Shown piece by piece: positions 25,670-32,051 of a stretch of DNA of 64,000 bases. Made by a program: the position numbers and the translations under genes. This DNA is from Microbacterium gorillae. Lineage in GTDB: Bacteria; Actinomycetota; Actinomycetes; Actinomycetales; Microbacteriaceae. The DNA lies in NCBI RefSeq assembly GCF_000826185.2, contig NZ_LN648875.1, positions 1,501,853 to 1,565,852 on the forward strand, written 5' to 3'. The stretch's first letter is position 1; each line of letters starts with the position of its first letter. The notes under the pieces are model-generated. The model did no database searches. It saw nothing but the letters and a program-made list of their open reading frames with translations, and was not told the origin of the DNA.

Positions 25670-27127
25670 ATGTGCGGCATCGTCGGAGTGGTCGGGGCCG
25701 GCCCGGTCAATCAGGACATCTACGACTCGCTGCTGCTGCTGCAGCACCGCGGTCAGGACTCGACCGGTATCGCGACCGCTGAGGTCGGGGGCCACGTCCA
25801 CGTCCACAAGGCCAAGGGCATGGTGCGCGAGGCGTTCCGGACCCGGGACATGCGGGGACTGCTCGGCAACGTCGGTCTCGGCCACGTCCGCTACGCCACG
25901 ATGGGCGCCGCGAGCAACGAGGAGGAGGCCCAGCCGTTCTACGTGAACGCGCCGTACGGCATCGTCCTGGTGCACAATGGCAATCTCACCAACACGCGTG
26001 AGCTGTCCGCCGAGATCTTCGCCAGTGACCGTCGGCACCTGAACACCTCCAGCGACACCGAGATGCTCGTGAACGTGCTCGCCAGTGAGCTGCAGAACAC
26101 CAAATCCGGCCCCGAGTTGGACACCGCGCAGATCTTCGAGGCCGTCAGCAAGGTGCACGAGCGGGTGCGCGGCTCCTACGCCGCCATCGCCGTGATCGCC
26201 GGCTACGGCCTGCTCGCCTTCCGCGACCCGTGGGGCATTCGTCCGCTCGTACTCGGTCGCCGCCGTGCCGGTGACCAGGACGAGTGGATCGTCGCCAGCG
26301 AATCGCTGGCCCTGGACAACGGCGACTACGAGGTCGTCCGCGAGGTCGCGCCCGGTGAGGCCATCTTCATCGACACCGATGGCGTCATGTCCGCACAGCA
26401 GTGCGCGACCGAGACGCACCTCACGCCGTGTGCGTTCGAGTACGTCTACCTCGCCCGTCCGGACTCCGTGATGAACGGCATCGCCGTGTACGAATCCCGC
26501 CTGCGGATGGGGGAGAAGCTCGCCGACACGATCGCCAAGCACGTCCCGGCCGGCACGATCGATGTGGTGATGCCGATTCCGGACTCGTCGCGTCCGTCCG
26601 CGATGGAGGTCGCTCGCAAGCTCGGGATCGAGTACCGCGAGGGCTTCTACAAGAACCGGTACGTCGGTCGGACCTTCATCATGCCCGGCCAGGCGGTGCG
26701 CAAGAAGAGCGTCCGGCAGAAGCTCAACGCGATGCCGAGCGAGTTCGCCGGCAAGAACGTGCTGCTGATCGACGACTCCATCGTGCGCGGCACGACGAGC
26801 AAGGAGATCATCCAGATGGCCCGCGACGCCGGCGCCACCTCGGTCACCTTCGCCTCCGCGGCGCCGCCGGTGCGTCACCCCAACGTCTACGGCATCAACA
26901 TCCCGTCGCGCCAGGAACTGGTCGCCTACGGACGCACCATCCCGGAGATCGCCGAGGAACTCGGCTGCGACCACCTGGTCTACCAGGAGGTCGAGGACCT
27001 GCACGACGCGATCGTGGACGGCACCGACATCACCGAGCTCGACATGAGCTGCTTCACCGGCGAGTACGTCACCGGCGACGTCACCGACGAGTACCTGTCC
27101 TGGGTCGAGGTCGCCAAGACCAGCTGA
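25670..27127 (+). CDS. purF: Amidophosphoribosyltransferase
   Basis: PurF (485 aa), the committed step of purine synthesis, transferring glutamine-derived ammonia to PRPP. The class II amidotransferase nucleophile is Cys2 in MCGIVGVVG, and QHRGQDSTGI follows. The phosphoribosyltransferase domain has the PRPP motif VLLIDDSIVRGTTSKE. It contains KNRYVGRTFIMP and the GYGLLAFRDPWGIRPL block. ATG at 25670 fixed by the catalytic Cys2. A strong hairpin terminator follows at 27131. Confidence 0.97.
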   Translation: MCGIVGVVGAGPVNQDIYDSLLLLQHRGQDSTGIATAEVGGHVHVHKAKGMVREAFRTRDMRGLLGNVGLGHVRYATMGAASNEEEAQPFYVNAPYGIVLVHNGNLTNTRELSAEIFASDRRHLNTSSDTEMLVNVLASELQNTKSGPELDTAQIFEAVSKVHERVRGSYAAIAVIAGYGLLAFRDPWGIRPLVLGRRRAGDQDEWIVASESLALDNGDYEVVREVAPGEAIFIDTDGVMSAQQCATETHLTPCAFEYVYLARPDSVMNGIAVYESRLRMGEKLADTIAKHVPAGTIDVVMPIPDSSRPSAMEVARKLGIEYREGFYKNRYVGRTFIMPGQAVRKKSVRQKLNAMPSEFAGKNVLLIDDSIVRGTTSKEIIQMARDAGATSVTFASAAPPVRHPNVYGINIPSRQELVAYGRTIPEIAEELGCDHLVYQEVEDLHDAIVDGTDITELDMSCFTGEYVTGDVTDEYLSWVEVAKTS

Positions 27128-27130
27128 TCC

Positions 27131-27161
27131 GAACCCGGGCCGGTGCTGCCGGCCCGGGTTC
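27131..27161 (+). terminator. purF terminator hairpin
   Basis: GAACCCGGGCC (27131-27141) pairs perfectly with GGCCCGGGTTC (27151-27161) over a 9-nt loop, 4 bp after the purF stop. Confidence 0.75.
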
Positions 27162-27181
27162 GCTCACAGGGGACGACGAAA

Positions 27182-27210
27182 GCCGGGCGGACGCTGGTGT
27201 CCGGCCCGGC
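27182..27210 (-). terminator. Terminator of the DUF3073 gene
   Basis: GCCGGGCGGAC (27182-27192) pairs with GTCCGGCCCGGC (27199-27210) with one bulged base, about 30 bp past the DUF3073 stop on the minus strand. Confidence 0.6.
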
Positions 27211-27240
27211 GGAACGAGTCTGGAATGACGACTCGAGCGA

Positions 27241-27429
27241 TCAGGCTCGCTCGAGCTCGTCCTCCTCTTCGTCGTCGTACTGGTCAGCCCACTTGTCCAC
27301 GTACTCGGGCTCGGAGTCATGTTCTGACCCGAGCTCACGTTCGAGCGCAGAGACGTTCAGCGACGGGCTGTACGACTTGAGTTCGCGGGCGAGCTTCGTG
27401 TGCTTCGCCTTCTGACGGCCACGACCCAT
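27241..27429 (-). CDS. DUF3073 family protein
   Basis: 62-aa protein starting MGRGRQKAKHTKLARELKSY, the conserved signature of actinobacterial DUF3073, with a very acidic C-terminal tail (QYDDEEEDELERA). It is usually found next to purF/purM, as here. ATG 27429 is chosen because GAGGGGG lies about 7 nt upstream; an in-frame ATG six codons earlier sits in that site. The basic head and acidic tail suggest nucleic-acid or ribosome contact, but the role is unknown. Confidence 0.88.
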   Translation of the reverse strand: MGRGRQKAKHTKLARELKSYSPSLNVSALERELGSEHDSEPEYVDKWADQYDDEEEDELERA

Positions 27430-27609
27430 GCGAGACCCCCTCACGAGTTCGACTGCGGGCTTTGATGCATGAGCCCGACGGATTCACAAGACCGGTTGCA
27501 CGACCGGATAAGAGTAAATACCAGAATATCACGGCCCCCGCCTCTCCCGGCCAAGCGCGCGAGCGTGCACCATGGAACCAACACGTCCGCAACGGAAGGA
27601 ATGACCACG

Positions 27610-28143
27610 ATGTCGCAGAACGACCCCCGTGCGATCCGCTCGGATGAGGAACTGCGCGGTGCCGTCGTCGTCGGGCTCGTCGCCGGACAGAGCCCGCACG
27701 TCGTGCAGGAGGCGGCGCGGTTCGCGACGCTCTTCGCGACATCCCTTGTGGTGGTGACCGTCGATCAGGGGCGCTACCTCAGCTTCGACGATCCGACCGG
27801 GATGATCCCCAACGCCAGCGTGGAGCTGGCCAAGGAGGCCGTCGGTGCCGAGGTCGAGGCCATCGAACTGGAGACCGCGAACGCGCTCGTCGGCCACGAC
27901 GTGCGCTGGACGATGCGGACGGCGGCGGGGGATCCGGCGATCGCGATCTCCGATGTCGCGAAGGCGGTGGACGCGTCGCTCATCGTCGTGGGCACCCGTC
28001 GTCCCGGCCTCGGCGAGACGCTGCGAGAGTTCTTCAACGGATCGGTGGCCGCTCGGCTGGCGCACCGGCAGTCCCGCAGCGTCCTGGTGGTGCCGACGGA
28101 GAAGCCGGTGCCGGCCGATCACCCGATCGTCCCCGAAGGCTGA
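27610..28143 (+). CDS. Universal stress protein (UspA family)
   Basis: 177-aa Usp-fold protein. The ATP-binding signature G-x2-G-x9-GS is seen in RPGLGETLREFFNGSVA near residue 140, after SLIVVGTRR; the first strand is GAVVVGLVAG. ATG 27610 is preferred to 27601 because GGAAGGA (27594-27600) is then 9 nt upstream. A less GC-rich stretch at 27495-27530 probably holds promoters for this gene and the divergent DUF3073 gene. Role: stress or dormancy response. Confidence 0.82.
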   Translation: MSQNDPRAIRSDEELRGAVVVGLVAGQSPHVVQEAARFATLFATSLVVVTVDQGRYLSFDDPTGMIPNASVELAKEAVGAEVEAIELETANALVGHDVRWTMRTAAGDPAIAISDVAKAVDASLIVVGTRRPGLGETLREFFNGSVAARLAHRQSRSVLVVPTEKPVPADHPIVPEG

Positions 28144-28155
28144 CACACATCCGCC

Positions 28156-28218
28156 GAACACCTAGGCACGTCCGGGACCCTGCGCAATGCGTGGTGTCTC
28201 AGACGTGCCTGGGTGTTT
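28156..28218. repeat. 63-bp palindromic repeat, copy B (bidirectional terminator)
   Basis: GAACACCTAGGCACG...CGTGCCTGGGTGTTT with the asymmetric loop GCGCAATGCG. It is the reverse-orientation counterpart of the element at 17854-17916 (about 9 differences in 63), again between two convergent genes. Confidence 0.8.
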
Positions 28219-28238
28219 CGGACTTGTCGCCGGGGAGG

Positions 28239-28847
28239 TCAGCGGTGGAGGGCGGCGGTCACCGTGCGGGAGGCCTCGTCCAGAGCCGACTGCAGTTGAT
28301 CGACGACGGCGGCGTCGAGCGCGCCGCCCTTGGCGACGTACGTGCGCAGGTCTGTCCGGACGCGAGCGCGGAACTCCGTGATCGCGCGGTCTGCGCGCTG
28401 CAGCTCGATTCGGCTGCGGACGCGGTCGTCCGGCTGACGCTCGTCCTGCGGGGTGGTCTCGCGTGCGGTCCGCGACGCGGCGGCGAGGTCGGCGTTCAGG
28501 GAGCGCATGGCTTCCTTGACGCTCGCGCGAACACCGTCGGCGATCAGGCGGACCGAGTCGGCGAGGCCGGCCTCGATACCGACGAGATCCTCGGCCCGCT
28601 CACGCACCTCGGCGCGTCCCGCGTCCGTGATGGCGTAGATCGTCTTGCGGCCGTCGACGGTCTTGGTGACCAGGCCCTCCTCCTCGAGCTTGGCCAGGCG
28701 CGGGTAGATGGTGCCGGCGCTCGGCGTGTAGGTCCCGCCGGTGCGATCCGACAGCGCCTGCATGATGTCGTAACCGTGCCGCGGTTCCTCATCCAGCAGC
28801 TGCAACAGGTACAGCCGGAGGTCGCCGTGGGAGAAGACGGGGGGCAT
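28239..28847 (-). CDS. PadR family transcriptional regulator
   Basis: 202 aa: PadR winged helix with LYLLQLLDEEPRHGYDIMQAL and YTPSAGTIYPRLAKLEEEGLV, then a long charged helical C-terminus. It lies 1 bp after the DUF4097 gene and is transcribed with it. Two near-identical palindromes in front of the operon are the obvious binding sites, so it likely represses its own operon. The PadR plus DUF4097 pairing recurs in actinobacteria. Confidence 0.88.
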   Translation of the reverse strand: MPPVFSHGDLRLYLLQLLDEEPRHGYDIMQALSDRTGGTYTPSAGTIYPRLAKLEEEGLVTKTVDGRKTIYAITDAGRAEVRERAEDLVGIEAGLADSVRLIADGVRASVKEAMRSLNADLAAASRTARETTPQDERQPDDRVRSRIELQRADRAITEFRARVRTDLRTYVAKGGALDAAVVDQLQSALDEASRTVTAALHR

Positions 28848-28848
28848 T

Positions 28849-29667
28849 TCAGGCTCCCGTCTCGGCGCGGCGCAGGACGGTCACGTCGCCCGAGACGCCG
28901 TTCACGCGCAGATCCACGAAGCTGCCGCTGAGCTCACCGACCGAGTCGGTGATGTTGGACGGGCCGGACTTGGAGCGCATGACGCCGTCCAGCTGGATCT
29001 TGCCGCTCACCGTGCGCACGACGTAGTTCGCGGCGAGGTTCTGATCCAGGCGCACCGTCACATCGCCGGAGACCGTGTTGGCGCTGATCGCGTGCACGTT
29101 TCCGGCGCTGTCGATCAGGATGTCGCCGGAGACGGTGTCCACGACCGCACTGGTGATCTCTCCGGTCGCGGCGAGCGATCCGGAGACGGAGTTGGCGGAC
29201 AGCTTGCCGAACAGGTCTCGGATCTGGACCTCGCCGGAGACGGCGTTCGCGGTCAGGTCGCCCCGGAGACCGTCGACGGTGATGTCGCCGGAGACGGTGT
29301 TGAGCTTGGCGTCGGTCTCCAGCCCGGTGACCAGTGCGTGAGCGCTGACGACGCCGAGCGTGAGGGCGACCCCGCGCGGCACGGCGACGGAGATCTCCGC
29401 CTGCGGACCGCCGGCGCCGAAGTTGCGGAACACTTCGAGGAAGTTGTCCCACCGCAACTGGGGGTGGTCGATCTCGAGCAGGTCGTGCGTGAGCTCGATG
29501 CGGAGGTCCTTCACGGACACCGAGTGGACCTCGATGCGGATGGTGTCCTCGTCGTGGGCGACGACGTCGATCTGGCCGCCGACCAGACCGATCTTGAGCT
29601 GGGGGACGGAGTCGACGTCGATGACGCGCGTCTCGCCCGGGTGGATGAGCCACTTCTCGTTGGCCAT
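28849..29667 (-). CDS. DUF4097 family beta-strand repeat protein
   Basis: 272 aa, mostly repeated short beta strands of the adhesin-like DUF4097 fold with many VSGD repeats (TVSGDITVDGL, AVSGEVQIRDL, SVSGSLAATG, TVSGDILIDS, TVSGDVTVRL, GVSGDVTVL). No signal peptide is visible, so it is probably cytoplasmic. ATG 29667 follows AAGGGAGAAA at good distance. First gene of an operon with a PadR regulator; expression likely inducible by envelope or drug stress, which is inference from similar operons. Confidence 0.85.
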   Translation of the reverse strand: MANEKWLIHPGETRVIDVDSVPQLKIGLVGGQIDVVAHDEDTIRIEVHSVSVKDLRIELTHDLLEIDHPQLRWDNFLEVFRNFGAGGPQAEISVAVPRGVALTLGVVSAHALVTGLETDAKLNTVSGDITVDGLRGDLTANAVSGEVQIRDLFGKLSANSVSGSLAATGEITSAVVDTVSGDILIDSAGNVHAISANTVSGDVTVRLDQNLAANYVVRTVSGKIQLDGVMRSKSGPSNITDSVGELSGSFVDLRVNGVSGDVTVLRRAETGA

Positions 29668-29691
29668 GTCGTTTCTCCCTTGTCGGAATGA

Positions 29692-29735
29692 ACGCGATAT
29701 ATCGCGTAATGAGAAGCTAACACGATATATCGCGT
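29692..29735. promoter_or_regulatory. Twin PadR operators upstream of the DUF4097-padR operon
   Basis: ACGCGATATATCGCGT (29692-29707) is a perfect 16-bp palindrome; ACACGATATATCGCGT (29720-29735) is a second copy with one arm mismatch. Their centres are 28 bp apart, close to three helical turns, so two dimers would bind nearly the same face of DNA. They lie 25-68 bp upstream of the DUF4097 start, in its promoter region. Confidence 0.75.
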
Positions 29736-29832
29736 TCAGGAACAGTGGATTCCGGCGCGCAGGGTCGAGGATCACCGCTGAGCCGCATCACGGTGCGGAT
29801 CGCCGCCTTTCCTGAGAGTTTGATTCCGCCCG

Positions 29833-29863
29833 TTGACCTTGACGTGGCGTCAATCTCTAGCGT
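29833..29863 (+). promoter_or_regulatory. MerR-type promoter with 19-bp spacer
   Basis: -35 TTGACC (29833-29838) and -10 TAGCGT (29858-29863) are 19 bp apart, the stretched spacing of MerR-activated promoters. Between them is a dyad TTGACG-TGG-CGTCAA (29839-29853). The start codon follows the -10 by 7 nt. Confidence 0.75.
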
Positions 29864-29870
29864 GGACCTC

Positions 29871-30629
29871 ATGGATTGGTCGATTCAGGAGGTCGCGCGT
29901 CTCGCCGGCACCACGAGCCGCACGCTGCGGCACTACGACGATGTCGGACTGCTGACGCCGAGCCGCATCGCCGGCAACGGCTATCGGTACTACGACGAGG
30001 ACGCGCTCGTGCGCCTGCAGCGCATTCTGCTGCTGCGCCAGCTCGGTCTCGGACTGACGCAGATCGCGGACGTCCTCGATCACGAGGTCACGGAGGCGGA
30101 CGCGCTGTCCACCCACCTGGATCTGCTGAATGACGAGCGCGACCGGCTGGACCGACAGATCACGGCGGTGCGCGAGACGATTCGCGCCCGGAAGGAAGGA
30201 GAACCGCTCATGGCGGAGAAGGCATTGGACGGATTCGACCACACGCAGTACCGCGAAGAGGTCGAACGACGCTGGGGCGCGGAGGCGTACCGCGCGTCGG
30301 ACCAGTGGTGGCGCGGTCTCGGCGACGCGGCTCAGGCGGATTGGAGAGCCGCCGTCGCCCAGCTCAATGCGGACTGGATCGCGGCGGCGGAGGCCGGCGA
30401 GAACCCGTCCGGCGAGCGGGCGCAGGCGCTCGCGGCCCGGCACGTCGCGTGGCTGCGCGCGACCCCCGGCACCCCCGCGGCGGACACGACGCGGTTGCGC
30501 GGGTACCTGCTCGGTCTCGGTCAGATGTACGTCGCCGATCCGCGTTTCGCGGTGAATTACGGCGGTGAGAGCGGTGCCGCGTTCGTCCGGGACGCGCTCG
30601 CGATCTGGGCGGACCACATGCTGGACTGA
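29871..30629 (+). CDS. MerR family regulator with TipAS-like antibiotic-binding domain
   Basis: 252 aa. N-terminal MerR winged helix (SIQEVARLAGTTSRTLRHYD, then GNGYRYYDEDALVRLQRILL), a dimerisation coiled coil with ERDRLDRQITAVRETI, and a C-terminal TipAS-like domain from about residue 110 (FDHTQYREEVERRWGAEAY, RHVAWLRATPG, YVADPRFAVNYGGESGAAFV). TipA-like proteins bind thiopeptide and other drugs and switch on their own promoter. ATG 29871 is 7 nt after the -10 of the MerR-type promoter, so the gene is probably autoregulated and leaderless. Confidence 0.92.
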   Translation: MDWSIQEVARLAGTTSRTLRHYDDVGLLTPSRIAGNGYRYYDEDALVRLQRILLLRQLGLGLTQIADVLDHEVTEADALSTHLDLLNDERDRLDRQITAVRETIRARKEGEPLMAEKALDGFDHTQYREEVERRWGAEAYRASDQWWRGLGDAAQADWRAAVAQLNADWIAAAEAGENPSGERAQALAARHVAWLRATPGTPAADTTRLRGYLLGLGQMYVADPRFAVNYGGESGAAFVRDALAIWADHMLD

Positions 30630-30672
30630 CCTCGCCGCCGGGCGCTTCCGCGAGGCGTCAGGCGAGAACGAC

Positions 30673-30710
30673 AGAGGCCTCCGGCTCCACGGGCGTGGAC
30701 GGAGGCCTCT
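30673..30710. terminator. Bidirectional terminator hairpin
   Basis: AGAGGCCTCCG (30673-30683) pairs perfectly with CGGAGGCCTCT (30700-30710), between the convergent MerR gene and a small minus-strand gene. Confidence 0.75.
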
Positions 30711-30721
30711 GGACGTGCGCG

Positions 30722-30880
30722 TCAGGTTTCGCGGCGGATGAACCTCATCAGGCCGACGATGACGGCGATGACGAGAATGACGATTCCGACCCAGAGCAGG
30801 AACTTGGCGGCTCCGACGAAGACGCCGACGAACAGCAGCACGAGTCCGACGATACCGAGGATGACGGCGAGCGTCACCAT
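30722..30880 (-). CDS. Tiny hydrophobic membrane protein (52 aa)
   Basis: ATG 30880 to TGA, 52 aa: MVTLAVILGIVGLVLLFVGV, then a short AAKF turn and a second hydrophobic stretch (LLWVGIVILVIAVIVGLM) with a basic end RFIRRET. AAGGAGG lies 5-6 nt before the ATG, an unusually strong ribosome-binding site for this window. It resembles the next gene upstream in size and layout, so the pair may be distant paralogues. Function unknown; related small proteins are often stress-induced. Confidence 0.75.
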   Translation of the reverse strand: MVTLAVILGIVGLVLLFVGVFVGAAKFLLWVGIVILVIAVIVGLMRFIRRET

Positions 30881-30902
30881 GGCTTCCTCCTTCATTCGTG
30901 GG

Positions 30903-30934
30903 CTGCGGCTCGACTCCCCCGCGAGGAGCCGCAG
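30903..30934 (-). terminator. Hairpin between the two tiny membrane protein genes
   Basis: CTGCGGCTC (30903-30911) pairs perfectly with GAGCCGCAG (30926-30934). It ends the 53-aa gene or attenuates read-through into the 52-aa gene. Confidence 0.65.
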
Positions 30935-30943
30935 TCGGGGTGA

Positions 30944-31105
30944 TTATTTGCGGGTGCCGGTGATGACCCGGAACAGGAACACGATCAGGGCGATGATGCC
31001 CACCACGATCGCGACCCACAGCAGCCACCCCAGCGAGGCGTTCAGCCCGCCGGTGATCGCGAGAATGATCGCGATCACGATGATGACGACAAGCAGAATG
31101 TTCAT
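30944..31105 (-). CDS. Tiny hydrophobic membrane protein (53 aa)
   Basis: 53 aa: MNILLVVIIVIAIILAITGG, a short NASLGW turn, a second hydrophobic stretch (LLWVAIVVGIIALIVFLF) and a basic tail RVITGTRK. AAGGAGA is 9 nt before ATG 31105. Looks like the Lmo0937-type/"hydrophobic protein" group. The region upstream toward crcB holds a plausible promoter (TTGTCG and CTATTT on the minus strand). Function unknown. Confidence 0.75.
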   Translation of the reverse strand: MNILLVVIIVIAIILAITGGLNASLGWLLWVAIVVGIIALIVFLFRVITGTRK

Positions 31106-31217
31106 TCGTGCATCTCCTTTTCCGGCTCCCCGGCCGGTTGGGCTCAAAATAGCGACGCACCGTGCATGCGACAAGCCCCCTCGCTGACAAAGGGTCAACG
31201 CGGGGTAGCGTTGCCGT

Positions 31218-31610
31218 GTGTCCAGCGCCACACCGACGACCCGAGGCGGCGCCGTGCTGCGTGATCTCCTCCTGGTGTTCGTCGGCGGAGCGGTCGGAAC
31301 GGCCCTGCGCGCGGTCGTGCTGCTGCCCGACACGGTGATCTGGCATCAGATCGGCGTGCCGACGGTCAACGTGGTGGGAGCCTTCCTGCTCGGGCTCGTC
31401 AACGGACTCCTCGCGCGGCGCGAGGAGACCGAGCGCACGCGCGCGGTGCGACTCCTGGTCGGCACCGGTGTGCTCGGGGGGTTCACCACCTACAGCGCGC
31501 TCGCGGTCCAGGCGACGGACGGTTGGTGGGTGCTCGCAGCGCTCGCCACCGTGGTCGTCGGCACGGCGGCGGCGTGGCTCGGTCTGCGCTGGGGCGGGGG
31601 AGCGCGATGA
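31218..31610 (+). CDS. crcB: Fluoride channel subunit CrcB/Fluc, first copy
   Basis: 130-aa Fluc-family fluoride channel with four membrane helices. Family signatures: VFVGGAVGTALRAVVLL, VPTVNVVGAFLLGLVNGLLA (conserved Asn), and GTGVLGGFTTYSALAVQ. GTG start with TAGCGT (31206-31211) 6 nt upstream, so leaderless and with no room for a fluoride riboswitch. Its stop overlaps the start of a second crcB gene; paired Fluc genes form heterodimeric channels that expel fluoride. Confidence 0.93.
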   Translation: MSSATPTTRGGAVLRDLLLVFVGGAVGTALRAVVLLPDTVIWHQIGVPTVNVVGAFLLGLVNGLLARREETERTRAVRLLVGTGVLGGFTTYSALAVQATDGWWVLAALATVVVGTAAAWLGLRWGGGAR

Positions 31611-31975
31611 CTCCTTCTCTGCTCCTCGCGGTCGCCCTCGCCGGCGGTGTCGGTGCGGTGCTCCGGTGGGGCCTGGAGCTGGCCGTCACGCGGTGGGCCG
31701 GGCCGGGCTTTCCGTGGGGGATCCTGTTGGTCAACGTCACGGGGTCCTTCGCACTCGGCGTGGTGAGCGGTGCCCTCGGATCATCCGAGCTCGCGACGGT
31801 GCTCGGTACCGGACTGCTCGGCGGCTACACGACGTTCAGCTCGGTGGCCGCCATGACGGCGCTCATGCTGCAACGGCGGCTGGTGGCGGCGGCCCTGTTC
31901 AACGCCCTCGGATCCCTCGTTCTGTGTGTGCTCACGGCGATCCTCGGCGTCGCACTCGGCACCGCGCTGCGCTGA
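31607..31975 (+). CDS. crcB: Fluoride channel subunit CrcB/Fluc, second copy
   Basis: 122 aa, second half of a heterodimeric fluoride channel: LAGGVGAVLRWGLEL, PWGILLVNVTGSFALGVVSG with the conserved Asn, and GTGLLGGYTTFSSVAAM. ATG 31607 overlaps the stop of the first copy (ATGA), ensuring balanced production. The two proteins are clearly diverged, as usual for inverted-topology Fluc pairs. Confidence 0.93.
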   Translation: MTPSLLLAVALAGGVGAVLRWGLELAVTRWAGPGFPWGILLVNVTGSFALGVVSGALGSSELATVLGTGLLGGYTTFSSVAAMTALMLQRRLVAAALFNALGSLVLCVLTAILGVALGTALR

Positions 31976-32051
31976 GCCGCCGCGCAATTCCGCTCCAGGC
32001 GCGCGTGGGATACTGGCCGGGCGTGTCCGCGCCGCCGTTCGAGGGGATTCC

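Noticed and set aside
31106..31217. Possible fluoride riboswitch before crcB
   Set aside because: The -10-like TAGCGT lies 6 nt before the GTG start, leaving no untranslated RNA to hold a riboswitch.
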